A DNA stretch of 64,000 nt from an uncultured Mollicutes bacterium (GCA_900545015.1 UQXJ01000002.1:26079-90078), one strand, 5' to 3'. Positions 43,924-54,220 are shown, counted from the stretch's first letter. The notes: a model not told the origin generated them from the sequence alone. A program made the numbers and translations.

Positions 43924-44910
43924 ATGGAAAACGAAGAATTATTACAAGAATTTAGCTCTGCTACAGCTAAGATAAAAGAACAAATTCATAGAGATATTAT
44001 TGGTCAAGATGAAGTTGTCGACACAGTTGTTACTGCAATTATTGCAGGAGGAAACGTCTTACTTGAAGGTGTTCCTGGAACTGGTAAAACTCGTCTTGTA
44101 CGTTCAATGGGGCAAACATTATCTTTGTCCTTTTCTAGAATTCAATTCACTCCAGATTTAATGCCAAACGATGTTACTGGAACTAATATTATTCGTAAAG
44201 ATAGTGATGGAAATCTTGTTTCATCATTTAGAAAAGGACCTATCTTCTCTCAAATCGTTTTAGCAGATGAAATTAACAGAGCTACACCTAAAACTCAAGC
44301 CGCTATGCTTGAAGTTATGCAAGAACATAAAGTTACTGTAAGTGGTGTTTCTTATCCAATGGATGAACCTTTCTTTGTTTTAGCTACTCAAAACCCTATT
44401 GAACAAGATGGTACTTATCCACTTCCTGAAGCTCAAATGGATAGATTTATGTTTAAAGTCAACATGGCTTATCCAACAGAAAAAGAACTTGCTGATATTG
44501 TCAATTTAACTCAAGAAACTCAAAAAGAAAGAGCAGAAAAAGTTGTTGATGGTGAAACAATCTTACATATGCGTAAACTTGCAACTCAAGTACCAGTTAT
44601 CGAAGATGTTTTAAATTATGCAATGAAACTTATTCATAAAACTCATCCTGAAGTTGATAAAACATCAGAAGTTGCTAAAAAATATATTAAATTTGGTGCA
44701 TCACCACGTGCTTGCCAAGCTTTAATTACTGGAGCAAAAATTAGAGCATTGATGAAAGGCAATTTCAATGTATCTTATGAAGATATTGATACTTTAGCTC
44801 TTCCAGTTTTAAGACATAGAATTAAACTTACATATAGTGCAATTAATGATAATTTAACAGTTGATGATGTTATTAATAAATTAATCGAAGAAACTCATAA
44901 AGGAAAATAA
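43924..44910 (+). CDS. MoxR-family AAA+ ATPase
   Basis: A 328-residue AAA+ ATPase of the MoxR type. Walker A GVPGTGKTR is at about 48-56, Walker B LADEINRATPKTQAAMLEVMQEH (typical of MoxR), sensor 1 ATQNPIEQDGTYPLPEAQMDRF, and the C-terminal SPRACQALI lid. MoxR proteins are chaperone-like remodelers for partners with VWA domains; two such proteins follow in this operon. Ribosome site GAAAGAAGG. Confidence 0.95.
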   Translation: MENEELLQEFSSATAKIKEQIHRDIIGQDEVVDTVVTAIIAGGNVLLEGVPGTGKTRLVRSMGQTLSLSFSRIQFTPDLMPNDVTGTNIIRKDSDGNLVSSFRKGPIFSQIVLADEINRATPKTQAAMLEVMQEHKVTVSGVSYPMDEPFFVLATQNPIEQDGTYPLPEAQMDRFMFKVNMAYPTEKELADIVNLTQETQKERAEKVVDGETILHMRKLATQVPVIEDVLNYAMKLIHKTHPEVDKTSEVAKKYIKFGASPRACQALITGAKIRALMKGNFNVSYEDIDTLALPVLRHRIKLTYSAINDNLTVDDVINKLIEETHKGK

Positions 44911-44913
44911 TTT

Positions 44914-45789
44914 ATGAGACAAATCATTGATGAACGTTTTTTAAGCCAACTTGAGTTATTTTCTTTAGCAATAAAAGACAATGTTGCTGGATTATTTGGT
45001 GGCTCTCATCAATCGAAAAAATATGGAACCTCATGTGAATTTGCTGATTATAGAGAATATGTTGAAGGGGACGATATATCAAAAATTGATTGGAACATAT
45101 ATGGTCGTTTTGAACAATTATATTTAAAACTTTATCTCGATGAGAAGCAGATGTATACAAAGATTTATATAGATGCTTCAAGATCAATGTCATTTTTTAA
45201 TAAAGATGAATATGCTTTAAGACTTGCTGCTTCACTTGCTTATTTATCAGTATCTGAAATGGATAGGGTTTCTGTTTATTTAGTTAAAGGAAAAAGTGTT
45301 GTACCATTATTTGAAAAAATAATAGGTAGAGAAAAATTCTTTGAAAATGTTTCTAAACTAAATAGCGTTACTTTCGATGGTGAAACATTTATGTCTGAAG
45401 CTATTTTAAGAAGTGATGTCGGCTATGGAAATGGTAAAAGTATTATCATTTCTGATTTTTTAACTGATAATGATTATTTATCAGCAATTGATTTTTTAAG
45501 AGATAAACATCGTGATGTTTTATGTATTCAACTTCTTGCTCCTGAAGAATTAAATCCTACAGCAAGAGGCAAAAACATTCTTTATGATTCTGAAGATTCA
45601 AACAAATATTTTAAAGGAAATATAAGTAGAGATGTTTTACTTGCTTATCATAAAGCTTTAGATTTTCTTGAAGAAAATTTAACAAATTATTGTGCTTCTA
45701 GAGAAGCAGACTATGCGCTTTATGATACATCAATTTCTTTAAGAGAATTGTTTATGAATCGATTATTTAATAAGGGGGTGATTAGATGA
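44914..45789 (+). CDS. DUF58-domain protein
   Basis: A 291-residue protein with the DUF58 core FADYREYVEGDDISKIDWNIYGR followed by the VWA-like metal loop IDASRSM. DUF58 proteins almost always accompany MoxR and BatA. It starts three bases after moxR, and its end overlaps the next gene by four bases (ATGA). Confidence 0.92.
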   Translation: MRQIIDERFLSQLELFSLAIKDNVAGLFGGSHQSKKYGTSCEFADYREYVEGDDISKIDWNIYGRFEQLYLKLYLDEKQMYTKIYIDASRSMSFFNKDEYALRLAASLAYLSVSEMDRVSVYLVKGKSVVPLFEKIIGREKFFENVSKLNSVTFDGETFMSEAILRSDVGYGNGKSIIISDFLTDNDYLSAIDFLRDKHRDVLCIQLLAPEELNPTARGKNILYDSEDSNKYFKGNISRDVLLAYHKALDFLEENLTNYCASREADYALYDTSISLRELFMNRLFNKGVIR

Positions 45790-47675
45790 GTTTTAATTTT
45801 CCATTAGGTCTTCTTCTTTTACTTGGAATACCTGCCCTTATTATTATTTATATCATTAAAAATAGGTATAAAGAAAAAGTAGTTTCATCAGATTATGTCT
45901 GGGAATTAAGTAAAAAATTTTTAAAGAAGAGGAATCCTTTAAATTCAATATCAAACTTATTAAACCTTATTATTCAATGTCTTTGCATTTGCTTTTTAAG
46001 CTTTTCTTTAGCAGATCCTGTATTTACTTTTAGAAATGGAGCTGAAAATGAAGTCTATATTTTAGATGCTTCAGCTAGTATGGAAACTAAAAATGAAGAT
46101 GGTTTGACTCGTTTTGAAAAAGCTAAAAATGAAATTAAATCACTTGTTAATGACTCAAAAAATGGTTCAACATACACTCTCATCGTAGGTGATTCAAATA
46201 CAAGAACAATTTGTAAAAACATTAAAGAAAAAGATATTTTTAATTCTTTACTTGATAGAGTTAACATTGATTATGCTGAAAGCGGACTTGAAAATGCAAT
46301 TAGTTTAGCTCAATCATTATCTTCTGAAGAAGTAGGAAGTCATTTTACTTTATTTACTGATAAAGAAGTTAAAGCTAATGAAAATTTAGCTTGTGTAAAT
46401 GTTAGTGATACTAATAAAAATTATTCAATCATTAACTTAAGAGCTAACGAAATTAAAGAAGAAAAAGACAAATATTTAGTTTTAGAAGCTGACCTAATGT
46501 CATACAGCGAAGACACAACTTTAAATGTCGAATTTTTCCTTGATGATGCTTCTTTAGGAAAAGTTGAAAAAGAAGTAAAAACTAATGAAAAAGCTGTTGC
46601 ACAACTTAAATTACTAAATGTAGAAAACAAATTTTCTAAATATAGCTCAATTAAAGCAGCAATTTTAAATGAAGATTATTTAAAAGAAGATAGCGAATTT
46701 ATTGTCTATAATTCTTCTGATTTTGATACAACAAAAATTATGATTGTTAGTTATTCTCCTTTTTATTTTCAATCTGTTTTTAATGCACTTAATAGGAATG
46801 GTTTAAAAATTGCTTATACAGTTGTTTCTCCAGCTCTTTATATGTTTAGCACTGGAGCAGTAGGATATGATGTTGTAATTTTTGATGGCTATGCTCCTGA
46901 TACATTACCTGTTGATAGTGCTGTATGGCTATTTAACTGTGGAGAAACAATTGATAAGTCTGGTTTTAAATTCCAAAAAGAGTTAACAAAAGAAGATCCA
47001 GGAATTAAAGCAAGTTATGCAAATAATAGTGATGATGTTTTATACCAAGCATTAACGAAAGATTTAGTCAAAAGAGATGTTACAATTAAAACTTATCTTC
47101 GTTACACATTAGATTCTAAATTTACAACAATTCTTTCTTACGATAACCTTCCATTTATTTTTGCAGGAAGAAATGAATATAATCAAAAAGAAATTGTCTT
47201 TAATTTTGATTTACATAATTCAAATTTCCCATTACTTGCAGATTTCATAATTCTTATGAGAAATTGTGTAAGTTATTCAAATCCATCAATTCTTAATGAT
47301 TTTAATTATAGTGTAAGTGAAAAAGTAGTATTTTCTTTCCCTGACACTGCATTAAGTTGCGAAATTAAAACTCCATCTAATAAAAAAGAATATTTAAGTT
47401 CAAATGATATTCAAACTTATAAATTAAAAGAAGTTGGAACTTATTCAATAAGTGTAAAAGTTGCTACTGGAGAAACTAAAAAGCTTAATCTTTTTAGTGC
47501 TTTCCCTGAAAAAGAAAGAGTGCCACTAGTTAAAGATGAAAAAGTTTATAGCATTTCTATTAAAGATAACGTTAAAAAAGCAGATGGAATTTTTGAAGCT
47601 TTACTTGTTGTTGTAATTATTGGGCTAGTTTTCCTTCTAGCAGACTGGATGATATATAGTTATGAGCAATTTTAA
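45786..47675 (+). CDS. BatA/VWA-domain membrane protein
   Basis: A 629-residue protein. The N-terminus is the BatA (aerotolerance regulator) unit with helices at about 5-22 and 58-80; a VWA domain follows with MIDAS motif D-A-S-A-S in YILDASASM (about residue 90) and a Walker-like fold to residue 250. A beta-rich region and a C-terminal membrane helix (about 604-624) close it. It is a likely MoxR partner and faces outward between its two anchors. Overlaps the next gene by 14 bases. Confidence 0.85.
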   Translation: MSFNFPLGLLLLLGIPALIIIYIIKNRYKEKVVSSDYVWELSKKFLKKRNPLNSISNLLNLIIQCLCICFLSFSLADPVFTFRNGAENEVYILDASASMETKNEDGLTRFEKAKNEIKSLVNDSKNGSTYTLIVGDSNTRTICKNIKEKDIFNSLLDRVNIDYAESGLENAISLAQSLSSEEVGSHFTLFTDKEVKANENLACVNVSDTNKNYSIINLRANEIKEEKDKYLVLEADLMSYSEDTTLNVEFFLDDASLGKVEKEVKTNEKAVAQLKLLNVENKFSKYSSIKAAILNEDYLKEDSEFIVYNSSDFDTTKIMIVSYSPFYFQSVFNALNRNGLKIAYTVVSPALYMFSTGAVGYDVVIFDGYAPDTLPVDSAVWLFNCGETIDKSGFKFQKELTKEDPGIKASYANNSDDVLYQALTKDLVKRDVTIKTYLRYTLDSKFTTILSYDNLPFIFAGRNEYNQKEIVFNFDLHNSNFPLLADFIILMRNCVSYSNPSILNDFNYSVSEKVVFSFPDTALSCEIKTPSNKKEYLSSNDIQTYKLKEVGTYSISVKVATGETKKLNLFSAFPEKERVPLVKDEKVYSISIKDNVKKADGIFEALLVVVIIGLVFLLADWMIYSYEQF

Positions 47676-50358
47676 ATTTAATAATCCTTGGTTACTTTTT
47701 TTAATTATTCCGCTTGTTGCACTCATTGTAATAGGCTTCTTTATAATGAAAAAAGAAAAGCGTTATTCAAAAAAGAATATTATTTCACTTGCTTTACATC
47801 TTGTAATTGCAGTTTTAGTTTCTATATCATTTGCTGATCCTAGATACCTTTCAATTGATAAAGAAACTGAAGTATATCTTTTAGTTGATGCTTCTGCTAG
47901 TGAAAAACCATCAACTGATAAAATCGATGAAACAATTAAAAAAGTTAGCAATGAAGTTTTAAAAACACCTAATACAAAAGTTGGTGTTATTCCTTTTGCT
48001 AAAAAAGCAATTACATTAGTTGAACTTGGTGGTAAATTCGATTCAATTAATGATGTTTATGAGGACAAAAATTTTGATTATACTGCTACAAATCTTGAAG
48101 AAGCTTTACTTTATACAAGTGAAAAATTTAAAGAAGATTCATACAAAAGAATTGTTCTTATATCAGACGGAAATGAAACAGATGGAGAAGCAATCAATAC
48201 AATTGAAACTTTAATGCAAGAAGGCATTACAGTTGATGTTATTAATATGAATGCTGAATTTACATCAGAAATTTCTATCACTGGAATTAAATATACAGAT
48301 AACACATATTTAAATAGAGAAGAGGAAGTCGAAGTATTAATTAATGCTTCATCAACTTGCAGCGTTACTGTTAATTTATATAAAGAAGACGAACTTGATA
48401 GTACAAAAAATTCATATTTAAATAACGGATTAAACGTTATTACTTTTCCTCTTGATACTAGTGCTCCTGGTGAATTTAAATATAAAGTTGTTGTAACAGG
48501 CGAAGAAGGAACAGAATTTAAAGATACTTTTATCGAAAACAATTCTCGTTCTTTTATTCAAAATGTTTCTTCTGATTTTAAATATTTATTTTTAGGAAGT
48601 AGCGAAGCTGAATTAAATAAATTTAAAAGCTTAGCAAATTTATCAGCTGAAACAAATATTGATACATTTATTAATAAGAAAAATGTTCCTTATTCTTTAG
48701 AAGATCTAATTAAATATGATGAAATTATTTTATCTGATTTAGATTTCACTACATTAAATAACTATAATGAGTTAATTGATAATTTATCTAAAGCAGTTTC
48801 AATTTATGGAAAATCTGTATTTACATTTGGATCAACAAATGTTGGAAATACAAATGATCCAGCACTTGTTTCTTATAACGATTTATTACCTGTTCAATAT
48901 CAACCTGATGATTCTAGAGCATTAGTTCTCGTCCTTGATTCATCTGGCTCAATGGGAGGTAATAACATTAATATGGTTATTGCTGGAGCAAAAGAAGTTG
49001 TTAAAAAATTAAATGTCAATGATTCAATTGCTGTTGTTACTTTTGAAACTAATACAGTCGTTCCAGTTACAATGACAACTATTAGAAACGAGAAAAATAG
49101 ACAAGAAATTTTAAATAAGATTGATAGAATTAAAGTTGGTGGTGGAACTAACATGATGAATGCTTTAGATGAAGCATATAAACAAATTCAAGGTGTCACT
49201 GCTGAATATAAAAACATCATCTCTTTAACTGATGGATTAGCTGGCGACAATGTAGAAGATTTAAAAAAATATGTTACATCTATGAGCTTTTCAAACATTT
49301 CTTCATCATTTATTAATGTAGGTGATGAAGATGGAAAAGGCGAAGAACTTTTAAAAACACTTGCTAAACTTGGCAATGGACAATATAAATATTGTGCAGA
49401 TTCATCGAACTTAAAAGACATCATGGTTGACACAATTAACCAAGAAATCCTTGATAAAGTGATTGAAAAAGATTCACCAATCATTTATCAAAAAGAAAAT
49501 GATGCTTCTATGAAAAACGGCGTCTTAAATAAACTTGAAAACGTTCAAGGATATAATTATTGCCGTATGAAAAGTGGAGCAAGTACTGTTCTTTCAGTTC
49601 AATATATTCACACAAATTCTAAAAATGAATTAAGCGTAATTGCTGTTCCTTTATATGCTTATTGGAATTTTGGTTCAGGAAAAGTAACATCATTTACATC
49701 TTCATTAAGCACAAGCTGGACAACAAAATTCTGGAATGCAGCTTCAGGAAAAACATTCTTTAGCAATATTCTTAGTGAAAGTTTACCTGATAGATTTAAT
49801 AAATCTATTTTGAATATTAATTTTAAAGCAAATGGATCAACATCTAAAGTTATAGTATCTCCAAACGTTGATACGAAAGATACAAAAGTAAGTGTTGAAT
49901 TTTCTTCTTTAGATAAAAAAGATGAAAAAATATCATATGATTTAATTTTTGATGGTGATAGTTTTAGTTATAATCTTCCTACTCCAAAAGTTGGTTTTTA
50001 TAAAGCAACGATTAGCTTCTCTAAATTAAATACTGTAACTAACGCTTATGAATTATCTGAAAAAGTAGAAATGACATATAGCTTTGATTATTCATCTGAA
50101 TTTAATTTCTTTGATGATAATAGAAACACTTTATTAAATGAAATATCTTCTCAATGTGGAGGTTCAATCCTTGCTGAAAATAATATTCATTTTAATATAG
50201 CAGACAATCAACTTACTGAAGCAAGTTATGTGTCGCTAATGGTTTGGATTCTTCTTGCTGCGGTTATCTTATATCTTGCTGATATCGTTATTAGAAAATC
50301 TTTATTTAAGAAAAAAGTTAAAAAAGAAAAAGAAGAAATTAAAGACAATTATTTCTAA
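47662..50358 (+). CDS. Membrane protein with two VWA domains
   Basis: An 898-residue protein: two N-terminal helices (about 8-28 and 38-53), a first VWA-like domain with YLLVDASASEK (about 72-82), an Ig-like stretch, then a second, full VWA domain from about residue 415 with VLDSSGSMGG, the complete D-x-S-x-S MIDAS and the Thr in GGGTNMMNAL. A beta-rich domain and a C-terminal helix (about 855-877) with a basic/acidic tail follow. The layout fits the VWA/glutamine-amidotransferase-like membrane proteins seen beside MoxR. Last gene of the operon; terminator follows. Confidence 0.85.
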   Translation: MSNFKFNNPWLLFLIIPLVALIVIGFFIMKKEKRYSKKNIISLALHLVIAVLVSISFADPRYLSIDKETEVYLLVDASASEKPSTDKIDETIKKVSNEVLKTPNTKVGVIPFAKKAITLVELGGKFDSINDVYEDKNFDYTATNLEEALLYTSEKFKEDSYKRIVLISDGNETDGEAINTIETLMQEGITVDVINMNAEFTSEISITGIKYTDNTYLNREEEVEVLINASSTCSVTVNLYKEDELDSTKNSYLNNGLNVITFPLDTSAPGEFKYKVVVTGEEGTEFKDTFIENNSRSFIQNVSSDFKYLFLGSSEAELNKFKSLANLSAETNIDTFINKKNVPYSLEDLIKYDEIILSDLDFTTLNNYNELIDNLSKAVSIYGKSVFTFGSTNVGNTNDPALVSYNDLLPVQYQPDDSRALVLVLDSSGSMGGNNINMVIAGAKEVVKKLNVNDSIAVVTFETNTVVPVTMTTIRNEKNRQEILNKIDRIKVGGGTNMMNALDEAYKQIQGVTAEYKNIISLTDGLAGDNVEDLKKYVTSMSFSNISSSFINVGDEDGKGEELLKTLAKLGNGQYKYCADSSNLKDIMVDTINQEILDKVIEKDSPIIYQKENDASMKNGVLNKLENVQGYNYCRMKSGASTVLSVQYIHTNSKNELSVIAVPLYAYWNFGSGKVTSFTSSLSTSWTTKFWNAASGKTFFSNILSESLPDRFNKSILNINFKANGSTSKVIVSPNVDTKDTKVSVEFSSLDKKDEKISYDLIFDGDSFSYNLPTPKVGFYKATISFSKLNTVTNAYELSEKVEMTYSFDYSSEFNFFDDNRNTLLNEISSQCGGSILAENNIHFNIADNQLTEASYVSLMVWILLAAVILYLADIVIRKSLFKKKVKKEKEEIKDNYF

Positions 50359-50365
50359 ACAAAAG

Positions 50366-50414
50366 TCACTAGTAATATGTATTTAAAAAAAGTATATATT
50401 CTAGTGATTTTTTT
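50366..50414 (+). terminator. Terminator of the lipoprotein-MoxR-Bat operon
   Basis: TCACTAG at 50366 pairs with CTAGTGA at 50401, with further A/T pairs inside, followed by T7. Confidence 0.8.
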
Positions 50415-50558
50415 AATTAAAAAAAGTTGCATAGTCTCAAAAAGCATAAGTTTAATTTTAATTATAAATAAATGGGAAAACCAAAATGCCATTATTTCTT
50501 AATTTTAACCTCAAAATATGATATTGTTTAAGGGAAAGTAATAGTGTGAGGTGAAAAT

Positions 50559-51605
50559 ATGAGAGATTTCAATTATTCTAGAATAAGCAAAAACACATGG
50601 GATTCAGAAGTCTTAGGCTATATAGCTGCTATATATAAAGAAGTTGGAAAACAAGAATTGTATTTAAAACAAAGACCTGAAGAATTAGAAAAACTAGTTG
50701 AAATAGCTAAAGTACAAAGTACAGAAGCTTCAAATGCTATTGAAGGTATAGTTACAACTAATACAAGAATTAAACAATTAGTTGAAGAAAAAACCACTCC
50801 TAAAAATAGGGCTGAAGAAGAAATTGCTGGATACCGCGATGTATTAAATATAATACATGAAAGCTTTGCTGCTATACCGTTAACTCGAAATTTCATATTG
50901 CAATTACATAAGATTATGTATAGTCATATGAATAACCCTATGGCAGGTAGAACTAAAAATGTTCAAAATTATATCTCTGCTACTCATTCTAATGGTAAAG
51001 TTGAGGTATTGTTCACACCTCTTGATCCGTTTGAAACACCAGTAGCACTTGATAAAATTTGTGATGAATATAATAGAGTGATTGGAAATAATGAATTAGA
51101 ACCATTAATCGCCATACCAGTTTTTATCCATGACTTTTTATGCATTCATCCATTTAATGATGGAAATGGTAGAATGTCTAGACTATTGACAACATTACTA
51201 TTGTATAGAAATGGATTCTATGTTGGTAAATATATTTCATTAGAAACTAAGATAGCAAAGCATAAGGATTTATATTACGATGCGCTAGGAGTTTCACAAG
51301 AAGGATGGCTAGAAGGGAATGACAATCCTGTTCCATTCATTAAGTATTTATTGAGCACAATTCTTGCAGCATATAAAGATTTTGAAGATAGATTTAAAAT
51401 CGTTGAAGAAAAGCTCCCTGCTATCGATATGGTAAGAAAAGCAGCGAATAATAAAATTGGTTGGTTTACAAAACAAGATATAAGAGAATTATGCCCATCT
51501 CTAAGCATTAGTTCAATAGAAGGAGCATTAAGAAGATTAATTGAACTTGGCGAACTTAGACGTGAAGGCAATGGAAAGAATAATAGATATGTTCGATTAA
51601 AATAG
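50559..51605 (+). CDS. Fic-family protein (DUF4172 type) with inhibitory helix
   Basis: A 348-residue Fic-fold enzyme that adds AMP (or another phosphate group) to target proteins. The catalytic loop HPFNDGNGRMSR begins at His197. An N-terminal autoinhibitory motif S-N-A-I-E-G (58-63) matches S/T-x-x-x-E-G/N, which marks a self-inhibited class II Fic in which Glu62 blocks ATP placement. The N-terminal helical part fits DUF4172, and the C-terminus is a winged helix (ISISSIEGALRRLIELGELRR). GAGGTG is the ribosome site. It is monocistronic, on its own between the Bat operon and the intron remnant. Confidence 0.92.
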   Translation: MRDFNYSRISKNTWDSEVLGYIAAIYKEVGKQELYLKQRPEELEKLVEIAKVQSTEASNAIEGIVTTNTRIKQLVEEKTTPKNRAEEEIAGYRDVLNIIHESFAAIPLTRNFILQLHKIMYSHMNNPMAGRTKNVQNYISATHSNGKVEVLFTPLDPFETPVALDKICDEYNRVIGNNELEPLIAIPVFIHDFLCIHPFNDGNGRMSRLLTTLLLYRNGFYVGKYISLETKIAKHKDLYYDALGVSQEGWLEGNDNPVPFIKYLLSTILAAYKDFEDRFKIVEEKLPAIDMVRKAANNKIGWFTKQDIRELCPSLSISSIEGALRRLIELGELRREGNGKNNRYVRLK

Positions 51606-51688
51606 TTTTCCCTTAAATTTATCTTTAAAATAATGGAAACTTATAAGAATAAGGTTAAGCATATATCATAGGTGGTAGGTGTTTTTTG

Positions 51689-51890
51689 TTGTTTGACGGG
51701 CATGCCGTATATCTAATGGGTGAAAGTCCTTAGTAGGAAAGTCGTTATAACAACATAGTGAAACTCAAGTCTGGTATCGTGAGGTATGGGATGAAAGAAG
51801 AACGTAGCAAATAGACTGGGTAACGAATAGAAACTTGATATAAGGCGATTAATTGGTGATAAAATAGCATTGCATATTAAAATCACAAAC
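51689..51890 (+). ncRNA. Probable group II intron domain I remnant
   Basis: Sequence with features of group II intron domain I: GGGTGAAAGTCC near 51718-51729, GTGAAACTCAAGTC, GGTATCGTGAGGTATGGGATGAAAGAAGAACG and GAAACTTGATATAAGGCGA near 51831-51847. It is richer in G and A than its surroundings and not protein-coding. No reverse transcriptase frame and no domains V-VI follow, so it is a 5' remnant. The call rests on remembered intron sequence style, not on a fold. Confidence 0.5.
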
Positions 51891-52108
51891 GCCCAGTTTT
51901 CTTAAATTAGAAAAATATAACTTTAATAGAAAAAATGCTCTGATAATAATACGTAAATAATTTATTTTCTCATTATCAATTATGACAATATCAAATTAAA
52001 AGAGTGTGTATTTTAGTCATTTAAATTTGAATTTTTTAAATATTCGATTAGTTGAAAAAAATGGCGAGAGGCTTTATTATACTTTGCGTAAGGTTTAATA
52101 AAATCACT
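51891..52108. other. Spacer before the two-component genes
   Basis: AT-rich, no gene. A weak -10-like TAATAA lies seven bases before the response regulator ATG at 52109, and TATACT is at 52077-52082. Confidence 0.3.
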
Positions 52109-52843
52109 ATGGTTATTTATAAAGTTGCAATTGTTGAAGATGATGAAAAACAATATGAAGTTGTATATTCTCTTTTAAAAGAATACGAAACTTTGAATGA
52201 CGTAAGTTTTTCAGTTTCCTATTTTCATAATGGATTAGAATTTTTAAAAAAGTGTAAAGAATCATCTTTCGATTTAATATTTATGGACATCGAAATGCCT
52301 GAACTTGATGGCTTAAGTGTATCTAAAGAACTGCGATCATTTGATAAAGAAGTCCCTATAATAATTATTTCTTATTCAGCAAAATATGCTGTCAAAGGAT
52401 ATTACATAAATGCTTTTGGTTATTTAGTTAAACCAATATTAAAGACTGATTTTAATTTTCTTTTAAAGAAAGTGATTACTGAAATTAATCGAAAGAAAAA
52501 TTCATATATTCTTTTAGAAAAGAAATCAAGTATTCAAAAAGTTTTCACAAAAGATATTTTATATATTGAAGTTGAAAACCATTATTTACATTTTTATTTA
52601 ACAAGTGGAAACGATATAGTCATAAGAGGAAAAATGGGTGATTATGTAAAGCTATTAAATAATGAAGGCTTTACAAGATGCAATGAGTGCTATCTTGTAA
52701 ACCTTGCTTATGTTACAAAAATAGATAGCTCAAGTAATAGTGTTATTTTAGGAAATATCTCTCTTGCTTTGTCTAAGCAAAAGAAGAAGAGCTTCATTGA
52801 AGTTTTAACAAATTATTTAGGCGAGAACGCACAAAATGTATGA
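52109..52843 (+). CDS. LytTR-family response regulator
   Basis: A 244-residue regulator. The receiver domain has the acidic pair EDDE near the start, the phosphoacceptor Asp60 in FMDIEMPELDG, and the late Lys in YLVKPI. The C-terminal LytTR DNA-binding domain (about 145-240) has FTKDILYIEVENHYLHFYLTSG and TRCNECYLVNLAYVTKI. I chose ATG 52109, which gives the usual start just before KVAIVEDD, over the upstream MKKMARG extension. Overlaps the kinase gene by eight bases. Its likely target is the direct-repeat site at 54159 in front of the GH3 gene. Confidence 0.9.
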   Translation: MVIYKVAIVEDDEKQYEVVYSLLKEYETLNDVSFSVSYFHNGLEFLKKCKESSFDLIFMDIEMPELDGLSVSKELRSFDKEVPIIIISYSAKYAVKGYYINAFGYLVKPILKTDFNFLLKKVITEINRKKNSYILLEKKSSIQKVFTKDILYIEVENHYLHFYLTSGNDIVIRGKMGDYVKLLNNEGFTRCNECYLVNLAYVTKIDSSSNSVILGNISLALSKQKKKSFIEVLTNYLGENAQNV

Positions 52844-54149
52844 AGAATATACTGCTATTAAAGCTATAGGATATTATTTTATCCGATTTGTTGTTCCTTT
52901 ATTTGCAGCAGAGTCACTTTGTATTTTTACTCTTCCTAAAAGAAAATGGTGGATATCTTTTTATTTAAGTTCATCCCTTTTTTATTTTGTATTTAGTTTA
53001 ATTGTTGTTTATTTTAACGTTGATATAAAAATAGGATGGTTCCGAATAATTTTCTTATTAATTTTCCTCTTATCCTTAATTCCAATGTTTTTTACATATA
53101 AATTAAGACCAAAGCAAATAATTCTTTTTGCTTTAAGTGCCTATGCTGTTCAAAATTTTGGTGATAATTTATCTTCGTTAATAATATTTTCATCAGGTTT
53201 AACGAATTCAAAATATGAATTATATCAATCTTTAATTTATTCAGGCATTTATATAATTTGTTTTTTACCATATTATTATTTCTTTTTATCAAAGCTAAAA
53301 GGTGAAATGATACCAAGTTTAATTGAAGGAAATATCGTTTATTTTATGACTATTGTTACTTTAATAGTAGTTTACGTTGTCTCTATGTTTGCTCAATCAA
53401 CAACGGATTATGTTGGTTATATTTCTTCAAGAATTTATGCAATGATTGCTTGCTTGTTCTTACTTATTTTTCATTACGATAATTACTATAGAAAGAGATT
53501 GCAAAATCAAAACCAAATGCTTGAGCAAATTGTTCATAATGAAAATGAAAAATTCAAACAATCTAAAAGAAATATGGAATTAGTAAATATGAGAATTCAT
53601 GATTTAAAACATCAAGTTGATGGATTAAAAGAATATGCTAAATCAAATAAAGAACTCGATGTTATTGAATCACTCGAAAAAGAATTACATATTTATGATA
53701 ATGCTATTGAAACTGGCAACGCGACAATTGATTTTATACTTGCTGAAAAATCATTATATTGTAAAAAACACAACATTCGATTCTCTTCATTAATTGATGG
53801 AGAAAAACTATCATTTATGTCAAGTACTGATATTTATTCATTTTTTGAAAATAGCCTTGATAATGCGATTGAAGCTGTTTTAAAAGCAAATAAAGAAGAT
53901 AGAACAATCATAATTAATGTTGTTACAAAGGGATCTTTTGTGGTAGTTCATATTGAAAATTATTGTATTCAAGATGTTAAATTTGAAAATGGTTTGCCTC
54001 AAACAAATAAAGATAAAACATTCCATGGATATGGAATTAAATCTATTGTAAGAGTTGTTAAAAAATATAATGGATCCTTAGCTTTTAGACTTGAAAATAA
54101 CATTTTTTCATTAAATGCGCTGTTTCCTTTAGAGAATTTTAAAGAATAA
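52836..54149 (+). CDS. GHKL sensor histidine kinase (AgrC/NatK type)
   Basis: A 437-residue kinase. About six membrane helices fill residues 10-210, with little outside the membrane, as in peptide- or membrane-sensing AgrC-like kinases. A coiled coil (about 213-245) leads to the phosphoacceptor region MRIHDLKHQVDGL, and the GHKL ATPase shows the N box (FENSLDNAIEAV) and G box (GYGIKSI). It phosphorylates the LytTR regulator upstream. No peptide-signal gene is seen nearby; sugar or wall stress are other possible inputs. Confidence 0.9.
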   Translation: MYEEYTAIKAIGYYFIRFVVPLFAAESLCIFTLPKRKWWISFYLSSSLFYFVFSLIVVYFNVDIKIGWFRIIFLLIFLLSLIPMFFTYKLRPKQIILFALSAYAVQNFGDNLSSLIIFSSGLTNSKYELYQSLIYSGIYIICFLPYYYFFLSKLKGEMIPSLIEGNIVYFMTIVTLIVVYVVSMFAQSTTDYVGYISSRIYAMIACLFLLIFHYDNYYRKRLQNQNQMLEQIVHNENEKFKQSKRNMELVNMRIHDLKHQVDGLKEYAKSNKELDVIESLEKELHIYDNAIETGNATIDFILAEKSLYCKKHNIRFSSLIDGEKLSFMSSTDIYSFFENSLDNAIEAVLKANKEDRTIIINVVTKGSFVVVHIENYCIQDVKFENGLPQTNKDKTFHGYGIKSIVRVVKKYNGSLAFRLENNIFSLNALFPLENFKE

Positions 54150-54158
54150 TTTACGAGA

Positions 54159-54189
54159 TTAAATACGCTATTTTGTGTTTTAAATACGC
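54159..54189 (+). promoter_or_regulatory. Direct-repeat operator, candidate LytTR site
   Basis: TTAAATACGC at 54159-54168 and again at 54180-54189, identical and 21 bp apart (two helical turns). LytTR regulators bind such short direct repeats on one DNA face, just upstream of -35. The pair begins nine bases after the kinase stop and ends about ten bases before the weak -35-like AAGACA (54197-54202). Confidence 0.65.
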
Positions 54190-54220
54190 CAAAAGAAAGA
54201 CAAACAAATAATCAATACGA

